Positions 34,535 through 43,257 of a stretch of DNA of 64,000 nt are shown here, in pieces. Numbering within the stretch: the stretch's first letter is position 1; every line of letters starts with the position of its first letter. The stretch is from NCBI GenBank assembly GCA_021811085.1, contig JAJZPQ010000012.1, positions 1 to 64,000 on the forward strand, written 5' to 3'. Under the pieces are notes generated by a model. It searched no databases and had not been told where the DNA came from. It worked only from the letters and a program-made list of their open reading frames with translations. A program made the position numbers and the translations under genes. Source of the DNA: Pseudomonadota bacterium. Its GTDB lineage: Bacteria > Pseudomonadota > Gammaproteobacteria > Burkholderiales > SG8-39.

Positions 34535-35665
34535 ATGCCACCCACACCCACCTCGACCGAGATTGCCGCCGGCATCCAGGCTTGGATACGCTGCGAATCG
34601 CCTTCGAGTTCGCCTGAAGGTATCGCCGCGATGGCAGCCATGGTGGAGCAACACGCCAGGGCTGCGGGGCTCGCGGCACAGGCGAGTTCACTGGGAGATG
34701 CGACCGGTCCGCTGCTGCACATCAGCAACCGGGCCGCCGGCGATGCCCGCGCGGGCATCCTCATCCTCGCCCATCTGGATACCGTGCATCCGATCGGCAC
34801 GCTGCGGCAGAACGCGTGCCGCATCGAGGGCGACAGGTTGTACGGCCCCGGCGGCTACGACATGAAGGGCGGCATTTACCTCGCGCTCACCGCGCTGGGC
34901 CAATTGTCCGCCCCCGGTTCCACCGCCTTGCCGGTCGATTTCTTGCTGTCGCCTGACGAAGAAACGGGCAGCTACCATTCGCGCGCAGCGATCGAACGCT
35001 ACGCCAGGCAAGCCCGCTACGCGCTGGTGTGCGAGCCGGCGCGCGCCGACGGCGGAAAATGCGTCACCGCGCGCAAAGGCACGGGCTTGCTACGCCTGAA
35101 GGTCCAGGGCCGGCCCGCGCATGCAGGCGTGCAACACGAACAGGGCCGCAGCGCCATCCGCGAGATGGCGCACCAGGTGCTGGCGCTGGAGGCGATGACC
35201 GACTATGCGCGCGGCATCACCGTCAGCGTGGGCACGATCCAGGGGGGCGCAGTGAGCAACACCGTGCCGTCGCAGTGCGAGGCCATGGTGGACTTTCGCG
35301 TGCCCGACATGCAGGCCGCTGAAGACATTCTCGCGAAGATGCGCGCCCTGAAGCCCGTGGGCCCGGACGTGACGCTGGACATCGACGTCGAACTCAACCG
35401 CCCGCCCATGGTCAGGACCGATGCAGTCGCCGGCTTGCTTGCGCGTGCGCGGACCTGGGCCGCCGAGGCCGGCTTCGCGCTGGAGGAGGCGCCCATGACC
35501 GGCGGCGGCAGCGATGCCAACTTCACTGCGGTATTGGGCATTCCGACGCTGGACGGCCTGGGGGTTGACGGCGACGGCGCGCACAGCCTGCACGAGTATC
35601 TTCTCGTCTCGACACTTGCGCTGCGGCTGAGGTTCTGGAACTTGTTGCTGAAACATCTGAACTGA
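34535..35665 (+). CDS. M20 family metallopeptidase (carboxypeptidase G2-like)
   Basis: A 376-residue zinc peptidase. The metal and catalytic residues are His80 and Asp82 in AHLDTVHP, Asp109 in GPGGYDMKGG, and Glu142/Glu143 in SPDEETGS. A lid/dimerisation domain is inserted in the middle. The start at 34535 follows AAGGAAAA; a longer reading upstream begins in the inverted-repeat region and is unlikely. Substrates of this group are C-terminal glutamates or other N-acyl amino acids. No signal peptide is seen. Confidence 0.88.
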   Translation: MPPTPTSTEIAAGIQAWIRCESPSSSPEGIAAMAAMVEQHARAAGLAAQASSLGDATGPLLHISNRAAGDARAGILILAHLDTVHPIGTLRQNACRIEGDRLYGPGGYDMKGGIYLALTALGQLSAPGSTALPVDFLLSPDEETGSYHSRAAIERYARQARYALVCEPARADGGKCVTARKGTGLLRLKVQGRPAHAGVQHEQGRSAIREMAHQVLALEAMTDYARGITVSVGTIQGGAVSNTVPSQCEAMVDFRVPDMQAAEDILAKMRALKPVGPDVTLDIDVELNRPPMVRTDAVAGLLARARTWAAEAGFALEEAPMTGGGSDANFTAVLGIPTLDGLGVDGDGAHSLHEYLLVSTLALRLRFWNLLLKHLN

Positions 35666-35730
35666 GCTCGCCAGTCTTGCACATCAAACGCGGTTGCTTC
35701 AGCTGCGGCCTTGGCGGATGCGATGATGGC

Positions 35731-37560
35731 TCAGCGGCGGTCCAGCACTTTTTCAAAATCGTCGTCGATTCCGAGTATATAGCGGGCTAGATCGTCCACT
35801 ACCTCGTCAAGCGCCTTCGGCTCGACCTGGCAGCGGACTCGCCCAGGGCGCCGGACGTTGACCAGTTCGATCTCGACGGATAACTTATCGTAGTCTGCGC
35901 GGATGTGCACCTCGCAAGGAAGCGCGGCGGAAACCTCGAATGTCGCGCGCGTCACCTGCCCGAAATCGCTCTTTGCTTCGGTCTTGGCGTCGAAAGCGAT
36001 GTTCAGCATCTTCAGAAACTCGACGCAGCGAGCAACGTCCGGCCCGAGCAGGGTCGCCTTCGCCGGGGTTGCAGGCTGGACCCGGAACTTGAAGAACAAG
36101 TGATGGCCGTGATCCTTCCCGTTGATCTTGCGTATGCGCAGATCGACAAATGCGTTGGATAGCTTTACGGCGGGCAGGCGCCCAAGGAAGACGTAATCGT
36201 ACGGGCGCTCCGCCGTCGGCTGCACGACGTTCAACTCATTGCCAACCTCGGCGAAGTAGTGCAAGGCGGCACGCATGCTTTGATCGAGATCGGCGTTGGC
36301 TTTGTCCTTCTTTACCGCCGCCGCATCCTCGGACGGGCGCATAGAGGATTTCTTCTTCAGCAGATCGAGTGCGCCCCGGCGCAATCCGGTGTCGGACGTG
36401 GCACCGCCCCTCTGGCCCGCGCTCTCGCGCTGGCGCATGAATGCTTCGATCCTGCGCGCGTCGGCTTCGCTCCTGCGGCGCAGTTCCTCCGCCTTCTTCC
36501 GGCGCTCCTCTTCCTCCGCCCGCAGCCGCGCCTGCTCCTCCGCCTCGAAGTTACGGGAGAAGGTTTCCAGGTCCAGAACGAATTCGCTATCCTTTTTCGA
36601 AGCGGGCGATGTTGCTTGCGCCCCCGGAGGAAGGACGACCGTATCCGCATCCTGCTGCTGTATGGTCTGCGTGCCGCGCGCGAGCACCATGGTCTTTTCG
36701 TCGTCGGCCGGAGCAGGCGCAGCGGACGGCTGCCCGATGCTGCGCAGATTGCGAAGGTCATTCGCCATTTCGCCCGCCCGCTGGTAGCGATCCTCCGGTT
36801 TCTTCGCCAGCGCCTTGCACAGGACGACTTCGAATGCCGCGGGAATGGACGGGTCCAGTTGCGTGACCGGAGGATGCGGCTCCGCCGCGATTCGGTTGAT
36901 CAGCGGGAAGATCGTGCTGTCGCCGGGCCGAACGAACGGCGCGCGCCCGGCCAGCATTTCGTACAGCACCACGCCGAGCGAAAAAATATCCGAGCGCGGA
37001 TCGATCGGCAGGCCAAGCACCTGTTCGGGCGACATGTAACGGGGCGAGCCGATCATGGTACCGGTCTGCGTCATCGTAGACGCCGGCACGTAAGCCACGC
37101 CGAAGTCGGTGAGCTTGGCGTGCCCCGACGCCGAAATCACTATGTTCGCCGGCTTGACATCGCGGTGCACAATACCCAGTTGCTGCGCACGATCGAGTGC
37201 GTCCGCAATCTGGGCTATCACGTCTGCTATGGTCTGAAACGGCAGGCGCGGGGACTCGGCAAGAATCTGCTGCAGTGACCTGCCCTCCAGGAGTTCCATC
37301 GCCATGTAGGCGACGCCGTCCTGCTCGCCGACGTCGAAGATCGTCACGATGTTGGGATGGTTCAGCCGCCCGGCGGATTTCGCCTCGCGCAGGAATCGCT
37401 GGCGCACTTCGGCAACTACCTCCTCTGGCAGATTCGGATGCAGCGTCTTGATGGCGACTTCGCGATCGATGAGCGGATCATGAGCGCGATAGACCGTGCC
37501 CATGGCACCGTGGCCCAACTCACCGAGGATGCGGTAGCGGCCGAGGGTAGTCTGAATCAT
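35731..37560 (-). CDS. Ser/Thr protein kinase with a long C-terminal region
   Basis: A 609-residue Hanks-type kinase. The kinase domain covers about residues 8-270: glycine-rich loop GELGHGAMGTVY, Lys38 in VAIKTL, catalytic Asp134 in VHRDVKPANI, and DFG at Asp152. Linkers rich in Glu, Arg and Lys (about residues 320-380) look like a charged coiled coil. The last roughly 180 residues form a globular domain I do not recognise. No membrane helix or PASTA repeats are visible. It lies 112 bp downstream of the cyclase-FHA gene on the same strand. Confidence 0.9.
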   Translation of the reverse strand: MIQTTLGRYRILGELGHGAMGTVYRAHDPLIDREVAIKTLHPNLPEEVVAEVRQRFLREAKSAGRLNHPNIVTIFDVGEQDGVAYMAMELLEGRSLQQILAESPRLPFQTIADVIAQIADALDRAQQLGIVHRDVKPANIVISASGHAKLTDFGVAYVPASTMTQTGTMIGSPRYMSPEQVLGLPIDPRSDIFSLGVVLYEMLAGRAPFVRPGDSTIFPLINRIAAEPHPPVTQLDPSIPAAFEVVLCKALAKKPEDRYQRAGEMANDLRNLRSIGQPSAAPAPADDEKTMVLARGTQTIQQQDADTVVLPPGAQATSPASKKDSEFVLDLETFSRNFEAEEQARLRAEEEERRKKAEELRRRSEADARRIEAFMRQRESAGQRGGATSDTGLRRGALDLLKKKSSMRPSEDAAAVKKDKANADLDQSMRAALHYFAEVGNELNVVQPTAERPYDYVFLGRLPAVKLSNAFVDLRIRKINGKDHGHHLFFKFRVQPATPAKATLLGPDVARCVEFLKMLNIAFDAKTEAKSDFGQVTRATFEVSAALPCEVHIRADYDKLSVEIELVNVRRPGRVRCQVEPKALDEVVDDLARYILGIDDDFEKVLDRR

Positions 37561-37672
37561 GGCTTTGCGCGAATTAAATGCACTCGAAGCTGCGTAGCAT
37601 CCTTGAATCCCGCAGCGTTGGCAAGCGGTTCAAGCCGCGCCGGCACGCAGCGGCGGCGCCCGCATGCGCATT

Positions 37673-38557
37673 TTAACTGCAGAAATACTCTACGGCTTCC
37701 CCAGCCTCCGCTCGCGGTTGACCGACGCTGATCCATCCGTGCTTGCCAAGTCTGAATTCCTCACGCTGCAGCAAGATCTCGGCACCGCCCTCGGCCGTGA
37801 CATAAGTTCCGTTCGTGCTCTGATCGGCAAGGACAAACCTGTCCAGGCGCCTCTCGATGATGCAGTGCTTGCGTGATGCCATATTATTGGCGATGACGAG
37901 GCTGCAATCCGGGTCGCGTCCCATGGTGACCGAGTCGCGTTCACGCCGGCAGATGATTTCGCGGTCGCGGTACTTCAGACGCAGCACCAGTGGCCCCGGA
38001 TTGGCATTCGTGCGCGCACTTACGGACATCGTCTGGTCGTCGGCATGGCGCCAGATGAGTTCGCACAGTCCGACTTCTTCTGCCTTGCCCTTGACATGGA
38101 TCGCGTACAAGGGTCGCTTGAAACTGCGAAATATCGGCCCGAGCCGGTCCGAGGCTTCGCGCGAAATGATGATCTGGCCCCTGGCTGCCTGTTCGACCAG
38201 CCGGGCGGCAAGGTTCACGGTGTCGCCGAAGATGTCGTTGTCGCGCTGGATTACGGTTCCGCAATGAAATCCGATCCGAACGCCGAGCTTCGTCGCTCCC
38301 ACCGGCGGAAGCGCATCGATTGCATGCTGCATGCTGCCTGCGGCGCTGGCCGCCGCGTCAGGCGTCGAAAACACCGCCATAATTTCATCGCCGATTGTCT
38401 TCACCACGCGCCCGCCTGAAGATTCCACGGCCTGCCGCAGCCGATCGATGCAAAGTGCGATCGCCTGCAAGGCGGTTTCGTCGCCTTCCGATTCGTACAG
38501 TTTGGTGCTGCCGCTAACGTCGGCGAACAGAACCGTGACCTGTCTTGCCGGATCCAT
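37673..38557 (-). CDS. Class III nucleotidyl cyclase with C-terminal FHA domain
   Basis: A 294-residue cytosolic protein. The cyclase domain (about residues 5-175) has the metal-binding aspartates Asp13 in FADVSGST and Asp57 in KTIGDEIMAVF, plus FGDTVNLAARL. The FHA domain (about residues 195-285) has MGRDPDCSLVI, ASRKHCIIERR and STNGTYV. FHA domains bind phosphothreonine, so the neighbouring kinase is a natural partner. Whether it makes cAMP or cGMP cannot be said with certainty; cAMP is more usual. Confidence 0.9.
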   Translation of the reverse strand: MDPARQVTVLFADVSGSTKLYESEGDETALQAIALCIDRLRQAVESSGGRVVKTIGDEIMAVFSTPDAAASAAGSMQHAIDALPPVGATKLGVRIGFHCGTVIQRDNDIFGDTVNLAARLVEQAARGQIIISREASDRLGPIFRSFKRPLYAIHVKGKAEEVGLCELIWRHADDQTMSVSARTNANPGPLVLRLKYRDREIICRRERDSVTMGRDPDCSLVIANNMASRKHCIIERRLDRFVLADQSTNGTYVTAEGGAEILLQREEFRLGKHGWISVGQPRAEAGEAVEYFCS

Positions 38558-38878
38558 GGCACCCCATATTTACCGCGACATCAGGCGTTTGTGAAAACGC
38601 TCAAGGCTAGGTTGAATAAACTGGATGGAAACAAAAACATGCCAAATCTGGAAATAGTTTACCGCGTCGGCAAGACTCACGCACGATTATGGCGAATTGC
38701 CTTCAGACGCCCGGCCGATCACCCTCGGACTGACTTATTCAGGTATATTCGGCGCCGGGCCGCGCGATCGTCATTCCGGCATCAAAAGCCGCCCGCGAGC
38801 GACGCGCAAACGTCATTGCGCGTGCCGATAATTTTCTTGTCCGCAAACTAACCAGACCAAATTTCAGGAACAGCCTTC
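38558..38878. other. Gene-free divergent promoter region
   Basis: This 321-bp gap lies between the cyclase-FHA gene and the divergent flavin oxidoreductase gene. A TATATT at 38744-38749 could be a -10 element for the latter, without a good -35. A short open frame at 38591-38851 has no ribosome binding site and unusual composition, so I do not call it. I see no repeat or RNA gene. Confidence 0.35.
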
Positions 38879-39955
38879 ATGTCGCTACTCTTCTCCAAAA
38901 CCACGCTTGGACCGCTCACGCTGCAAAATCGCCTGGTCATGTGCCCGCTGACGCGCAATCGCGCGGCCGGCAATGTTCCGAACGAACTCATGGCGCAGTA
39001 TTACGCGCAGCGGGCCAGTGTCGGCCTCATCATCACCGAAGGTACCTCGCCCTCGCCCAACGGGCTGGGCTACCCGCGCATACCCGGAGTGTTTTCCGCG
39101 GAGCAGGTCGCGGGATGGAAGCGTATCACTGAAGCCGTCCACGCGCAGGGCGCGAAGATATTCATGCAGCTCATGCATTGCGGGCGCATTGCGCACCCGC
39201 TCAACCTGCCCGCAGGCGCGCGCGTGCTCGCGCCCTCGGCGGTGGCGGCGGCCGGGGAAATGTACACCGATGCCGAGGGCATGAAGCCGAACGCGACGCC
39301 GCAGGCGATGAGCGCGGCGGACATCCAGGCGACCATGGAGGAATACGCGCAGGCGGCGAGGAATGCCGTGGCGGCAGGATGCGACGGCATCGAGCTGCAC
39401 AGCGCGAACGGTTATCTGCTCGAGCAGTTCATCCGCCCGAATTCGAACCAACGCACAGACGCCTACGGCGGCGCGATCGAAAACCGCGCGCGCTTCGTGC
39501 TCGAGGTCGCCGATGCGGCGATCAAGGCCATCGGCCGCGACAAGGTCGGCATCCGCCTGTCGCCGTTCGGCGTGTTCAACGACATGCCCGCGTACGAGGC
39601 TATGGAGACCGATTATGCCTATCTCGCGCGCGAGCTCAGCGCGCGCGCGCTGCTCTACGTCCATCTCGTCGACCACTCGCCCATGGGCGCGCCGCCGGTG
39701 CCGGATTCGATCAAAGCGATGTTCCGCAGCGCATTCAAGGGCGCGCTGATCCTATCCGGCGGGTACGATGCCGCCCGCGCCGAAAGCGATCTGGCCGCGG
39801 GCAAATGCGACCTGGTCGCCGTGGGGCGGCCCATCCTCGCCAACCCCGATCTGGTCGCGCGCTGGAAAACCGGCGCGGCGACGAATGTGCCGGACTTCAG
39901 CAGCTTCTATACGCCCGGGCCCAAGGGCTACACCGACTACCCCGCGCTCGGCTGA
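38879..39955 (+). CDS. Old yellow enzyme family NADH:flavin oxidoreductase (NemA-like)
   Basis: A 358-residue FMN-dependent alkene reductase with a TIM barrel. The N-terminus LGPLTLQNRLVMCPLTRNRA, the substrate-binding ELHSANGYLLEQFIRPNSNQR with the conserved His and Asn, and the C-terminal FMN phosphate loop LVAVGRPILANPDL are clear. AGGAA precedes the start. It probably reduces alpha,beta-unsaturated carbonyls or nitroesters; the native substrate is unknown. Confidence 0.9.
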   Translation: MSLLFSKTTLGPLTLQNRLVMCPLTRNRAAGNVPNELMAQYYAQRASVGLIITEGTSPSPNGLGYPRIPGVFSAEQVAGWKRITEAVHAQGAKIFMQLMHCGRIAHPLNLPAGARVLAPSAVAAAGEMYTDAEGMKPNATPQAMSAADIQATMEEYAQAARNAVAAGCDGIELHSANGYLLEQFIRPNSNQRTDAYGGAIENRARFVLEVADAAIKAIGRDKVGIRLSPFGVFNDMPAYEAMETDYAYLARELSARALLYVHLVDHSPMGAPPVPDSIKAMFRSAFKGALILSGGYDAARAESDLAAGKCDLVAVGRPILANPDLVARWKTGAATNVPDFSSFYTPGPKGYTDYPALG

Positions 39956-39976
39956 GCACCACGGCTGCAGTCATCT

Positions 39977-39998
39977 CCCCGCCTCGGCCGAGGCGGGG
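39977..39998. terminator. 22-nt perfect palindrome after the flavin oxidoreductase gene
   Basis: ccccgcctcgg and ccgaggcgggg are directly adjacent, forming an 11-bp perfect palindrome 21 nt after the stop codon. Weaker outer pairing (cacggc/ggccgtg) surrounds it. There is no T-run, so it is a probable but not certain terminator. Confidence 0.5.
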
Positions 39999-40037
39999 GG
40001 CGGCCGTGCAGCGCCGGGTCGGCTGAATCGAATTAAA

Positions 40038-40051
40038 TTGACTCAAGTCAA
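40038..40051 (+). promoter_or_regulatory. Candidate FNR/ANR-type box upstream of bacteriohemerythrin
   Basis: TTGAC-tcaa-GTCAA is a perfect 14-bp palindrome that fits TTGAY-N4-RTCAA. It lies 106 bp before the start of an oxygen-binding hemerythrin gene. A similar box precedes cydP at 32021-32034, suggesting a shared oxygen-responsive regulator. Confidence 0.5.
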
Positions 40052-40157
40052 AAGCCGTACGCCTGAGGCGCGCAGAATTTTCTCTGCAGCTCAGTGGCGG
40101 CATGTCGGCGCCTAGCCGCAGCCGCATTTCCTCTGCACGAGTGACGGAGCGAAACTC

Positions 40158-40583
40158 ATGGCGCAATTCGCCTGGACCGATGACCTGACCACCGGCAGCA
40201 GCTTGATCGACGGCGACCACCGCAAGCTGGTCGAACTGGTCAACGCCTTTTTCCAAGCCATGCAGAGCGGCCAGGGCAACGCCCAGGTGAGCAAGGCGAT
40301 GAAGCATCTGATCGCCTATACCGGGGAGCATTTTGCGCGCGAGGAAGCGGAAATGGCGCGCATCCAGTACGTCGCCGCGCTTGCGCACCGTGCCGAGCAC
40401 ACCAAGCTGATCAAGCAGCTGGTCGAGCTGAAGGAGATGCAGGATGCAGGCGGCAGGATGAACACGCCCGCCGTCGCCGACTTTCTCAGCCTATGGCTGC
40501 GCGAACATATCCTGGCCGCCGACATGAAATTGGCCACTGCGCTGAAGCAGCGCAAGTCCGCGCCGGCACAGCAGCTGCACTAG
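40158..40583 (+). CDS. Bacteriohemerythrin
   Basis: A 141-residue oxygen-binding di-iron protein. The five His and two carboxylate ligand positions are recognisable: DGDHRKL (His22 region), HFAREEAEM, HRAEHTKLI, and the last-helix LREHILAADMKL. It may carry or sense oxygen. A second bacteriohemerythrin lies at 51278-51697. The FNR-like box about 106 bp upstream fits induction under low oxygen. Confidence 0.93.
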   Translation: MAQFAWTDDLTTGSSLIDGDHRKLVELVNAFFQAMQSGQGNAQVSKAMKHLIAYTGEHFAREEAEMARIQYVAALAHRAEHTKLIKQLVELKEMQDAGGRMNTPAVADFLSLWLREHILAADMKLATALKQRKSAPAQQLH

Positions 40584-40596
40584 CTCGCTGCAGCGC

Positions 40597-40914
40597 TCAT
40601 CTGCGTCCGGAGCGCCGCTGGTCCCCGCCGCGCCCCTGGTGCGGGGCACGGTAGATGTCCTTGCCCGCATCCTGAATGTCCTGGCGCAACTGGCGCCGCT
40701 CCTCCGGGCTCATGCGGCCGCGCCCGCGCTCGCCTTCGCCCATCCCGCGCATATCGCGCTGCGGCATGGGCTGCTCCGCGCCGCGCTGCGGCGCCGGCTG
40801 GGAACGCTGGTCCTGGACCGGGAGCCTGAACCCCATTCCCTGCGCGAATGCCCCCGCCGGCAGCGCGAAGGCCGCGGCGAGCAGTACACAGGAAACGCTA
40901 TTCAGGCATTTCAT
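40597..40914 (-). CDS. Small secreted Arg/Gln/Met-rich protein
   Basis: A 105-residue protein with a signal peptide (about residues 1-25, ending AGAFA). The mature part is low in complexity and rich in Arg, Gln, Gly, Met and Pro, with MSPEERRQLRQDIQDAGKDI near the end. That motif recalls small periplasmic proteins with Met/Arg-rich tails, but I do not recognise a family. GGAGGGG precedes the start. It is divergent from the OmpR-type regulator gene, so it may be a target of that system. Confidence 0.72.
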   Translation of the reverse strand: MKCLNSVSCVLLAAAFALPAGAFAQGMGFRLPVQDQRSQPAPQRGAEQPMPQRDMRGMGEGERGRGRMSPEERRQLRQDIQDAGKDIYRAPHQGRGGDQRRSGRR

Positions 40915-40994
40915 GCCCGGCCCCTCCAAATCATTGATCCGTGGACGCATACTAGCGCGCCAGCGTACTGAAAGTATGAGTGCCGGCATGCAAT

Positions 40995-41010
40995 TTGTAA
41001 TAAATTGTAA
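40995..41010. promoter_or_regulatory. Direct repeat TTGTAA-N4-TTGTAA in the divergent promoter region
   Basis: Two TTGTAA hexamers (40995-41000 and 41005-41010) are spaced exactly 10 bp apart, one helical turn. OmpR-family regulators typically bind such direct repeats. It lies between the small secreted protein gene and the OmpR-type gene, just before a TTGACA at 41023-41028. Autoregulation is an inference. Confidence 0.42.
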
Positions 41011-41082
41011 GCTACAGCCGGCTTGACACGGTTTCTTACCGATCACCCCCTAGCCCACTGCAGTTTTGATTACGATACGGCC

Positions 41083-41805
41083 ATGACTACAGCAAAAACG
41101 AAAATTCTGGTCGTCGACGATGACTTGCGCCTGCGCGATTTGCTCAACCGCTACCTAACCGGACAGGGCTTCGGCGTGCACGTCGCCCAGGACGCGGCGG
41201 CCATGGACAAGCTGCTCGCGCGCGAGCGTTTCGACTTGATCGTACTCGATTTGATGATGCCGGGCGAGGACGGGCTGTCGGTGTGCCGGCGCCTGCGCGG
41301 CGCCAAGGACATGATCCCGATCATCATGCTCACCGCCAAAGGCGATGACGTCGACCGCATCGTCGGCCTCGAAATGGGCGCAGACGATTACCTGGCCAAG
41401 CCGTTCAACCCGCGCGAGCTGGTCGCGCGCATCCATGCGGTGCTGCGCCGGCGTACCGCGCCCCCTCCGCCCGGCGCGCCCGCGCCCGAGGAAGGCGCCA
41501 TGAGCTTCGGCCAGGTGACGGTCGATCTGGCCACGCGCTCGCTCACGCGCGAAGGCAATACCATTTCGCTCACCACCGGCGAATTTGCGCTGCTCAAGGT
41601 GCTGCTCGCGCATCCGCGCGTGCCGCTGTCGCGCGACAAACTGATGGAGCTCGCGCGCGGCCGCGAATACGAAGTGTTCGACCGCGCCATCGACGTGCAG
41701 ATCTCGCGCCTGCGCAAGCTGGTCGAGCCCGATCCGGCGCATCCGGTGCACATCCAGACCGTTTGGGGTTTCGGCTACGTATTCGTACCGGACGGCAAGG
41801 CGTGA
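41083..41805 (+). CDS. ompR: OmpR-family response regulator
   Basis: A 240-residue regulator. The receiver domain (about residues 6-120) has phosphoacceptor Asp56 in IVLDLMMPGEDG and Lys in LAKPFNPREL. The C-terminal winged helix (about residues 140-237) ends with VWGFGYVFVPDGKA. It is followed 67 bp later by the sensor kinase gene. Among betaproteobacterial pairs it is closest to OmpR/EnvZ by its length and motifs, though target genes may differ. Confidence 0.88.
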   Translation: MTTAKTKILVVDDDLRLRDLLNRYLTGQGFGVHVAQDAAAMDKLLARERFDLIVLDLMMPGEDGLSVCRRLRGAKDMIPIIMLTAKGDDVDRIVGLEMGADDYLAKPFNPRELVARIHAVLRRRTAPPPPGAPAPEEGAMSFGQVTVDLATRSLTREGNTISLTTGEFALLKVLLAHPRVPLSRDKLMELARGREYEVFDRAIDVQISRLRKLVEPDPAHPVHIQTVWGFGYVFVPDGKA

Positions 41806-41872
41806 GTCCGACGGGCCGCCCCGAGGGCCGCATTTTCGAATTGGCCCTGGCGCGAAGCGACAAGGAAGTCCA

Positions 41873-43186
41873 ATGAAGTTGCTGCCGCGCACGCTCCTGT
41901 GGCGCTCGTTCCTGCTGATCAGCCTGCTGATGGTGATCTCGGCCGCAGCCTGGTTTCAGATCCTGCGCAGCTACGAGCGCGAACCGCGCGTGCGCCAACT
42001 CGCGCAAATGGTCGTCAGCGTGGTCAACCTCACCCACGCTGCCCTGCTGTCGGCGGAGCCGGACAAACGGCGCGAGCTGCTGTCCGAGCTGTCCGAACGC
42101 GAAGGCATACGCGTCTATCCGGCCGACCCCGGCGACAAGCTTGCCCCGTCTCCCGACGTTCCGTTCGCGCACATGCTGCATGCGGAGGTCCGGCGGCGCC
42201 TGGGCGAGGACACCCGCTTCGCCTCCGGCCTGGGCGAACAGCGCGGCTTCTTCATCAGCTTTCACATCGACGACGACGAGTACTGGGTGATGCTGCCGCG
42301 CGAGCGCGTGGAGCGGCCGTTTCCATGGCAATGGCTGGGCTGGACCGTGCTTGCGCTGCTCCTGTCGCTCGTCGGCGCCTGGCTCATCGTATCGCGCATC
42401 AACCGCCCGCTGAAGGCGCTGGCCGCCGCAGCTTCCGATATCGGCAAGGGCAAGACGCCGGCGCCGCTGCCCGAATCCGGTCCGGCCGAAATCGAGACGC
42501 TCGCGCGCTCGTTCAACCAGATGTCGCAAAACCTCGCGCGCCTGGATGCCGACCGCGCGCTGATCCTCGCCGGCGTGTCACACGATCTGCGCACGCCGCT
42601 GTCGCGCCTGCGCCTGTCCACCGAAATGAGCACGAGCGAAGACAAGGCGGAAATGATCGAGGACATCGCGCAAATGGATTCCATCATCGGCCAGTTCCTC
42701 GACTTCGCCCGCGACGAAAGCGCGGAGCCGCTGGAGCCCACCGACCTCGCAGCCCTGGCGCGCGAAGTGGTGGAGCATCAGGAGCGGCTGGGCCATGCGC
42801 TGCAATCCAAGCTCGAACCGGTGCCGCAGCGACCGCTGCGCCGCCTGGGCATGAAACGCCTGATCTCCAACCTGGTAGACAACGCGCTCGCCTACGGCGA
42901 AAAGGAAATTTGCGTGGCCACGCGCAGCGAAGGCGGCAAGCTGATCCTGGAAGTGCTCGACCGCGGCCCCGGCATTCCGCAGGACGAAGCCGAGCGCCTC
43001 AAGCAGCCGTTCACGCGGCTGGAACAGGCGCGCAGCGGCAGCGGCGGCTCGGGGCTGGGACTGGCGATCGTCGATCGCATCGCGCGCCATCACGGCGGCA
43101 GCCTGGAACTGCTCGCGCGCGAAGGCGGCGGCCTGATCGCACGCGTCAGCCTGCCGCTGCGGCCGGAGCCGCAGCCAGGCGGATGA
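41873..43186 (+). CDS. envZ: EnvZ-like sensor histidine kinase
   Basis: A 437-residue inner-membrane kinase. Two membrane helices (about residues 13-33 and 154-175) flank a periplasmic domain of about 120 residues. A HAMP domain (about residues 175-228) and the phospho-acceptor His237 in GVSHDLRTPLSRLRLS follow. The ATP-binding domain has N, G1 and G2 boxes: NLVDNALAYG, DRGPGIP and GSGGSGLGLAIV. It pairs with the OmpR-type regulator upstream. Confidence 0.9.
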   Translation: MKLLPRTLLWRSFLLISLLMVISAAAWFQILRSYEREPRVRQLAQMVVSVVNLTHAALLSAEPDKRRELLSELSEREGIRVYPADPGDKLAPSPDVPFAHMLHAEVRRRLGEDTRFASGLGEQRGFFISFHIDDDEYWVMLPRERVERPFPWQWLGWTVLALLLSLVGAWLIVSRINRPLKALAAAASDIGKGKTPAPLPESGPAEIETLARSFNQMSQNLARLDADRALILAGVSHDLRTPLSRLRLSTEMSTSEDKAEMIEDIAQMDSIIGQFLDFARDESAEPLEPTDLAALAREVVEHQERLGHALQSKLEPVPQRPLRRLGMKRLISNLVDNALAYGEKEICVATRSEGGKLILEVLDRGPGIPQDEAERLKQPFTRLEQARSGSGGSGLGLAIVDRIARHHGGSLELLAREGGGLIARVSLPLRPEPQPGG

Positions 43187-43218
43187 CGCGCCAATTGTGT
43201 CAGCCTGCCCATGCGCGA

Positions 43219-43253
43219 GAAGACCGCACAACCGGGCAGCTGACGCGGTCTTC
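43219..43253. terminator. Hairpin between convergent envZ and thpR
   Basis: A 9-bp stem (gaagaccgc, 43219-43227, with gcggtcttc, 43245-43253) with a 17-nt loop lies in the 71-bp gap between convergent genes. It could act as a bidirectional terminator; there is no T-run. Confidence 0.4.
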
Positions 43254-43257
43254 CCGG

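Noticed and set aside
38591..38851. Possible 86-residue protein in the cyclase-FHA / flavin oxidoreductase gap
   Set aside because: It has no ribosome binding site, no recognisable pattern, and basic composition typical of non-coding DNA.
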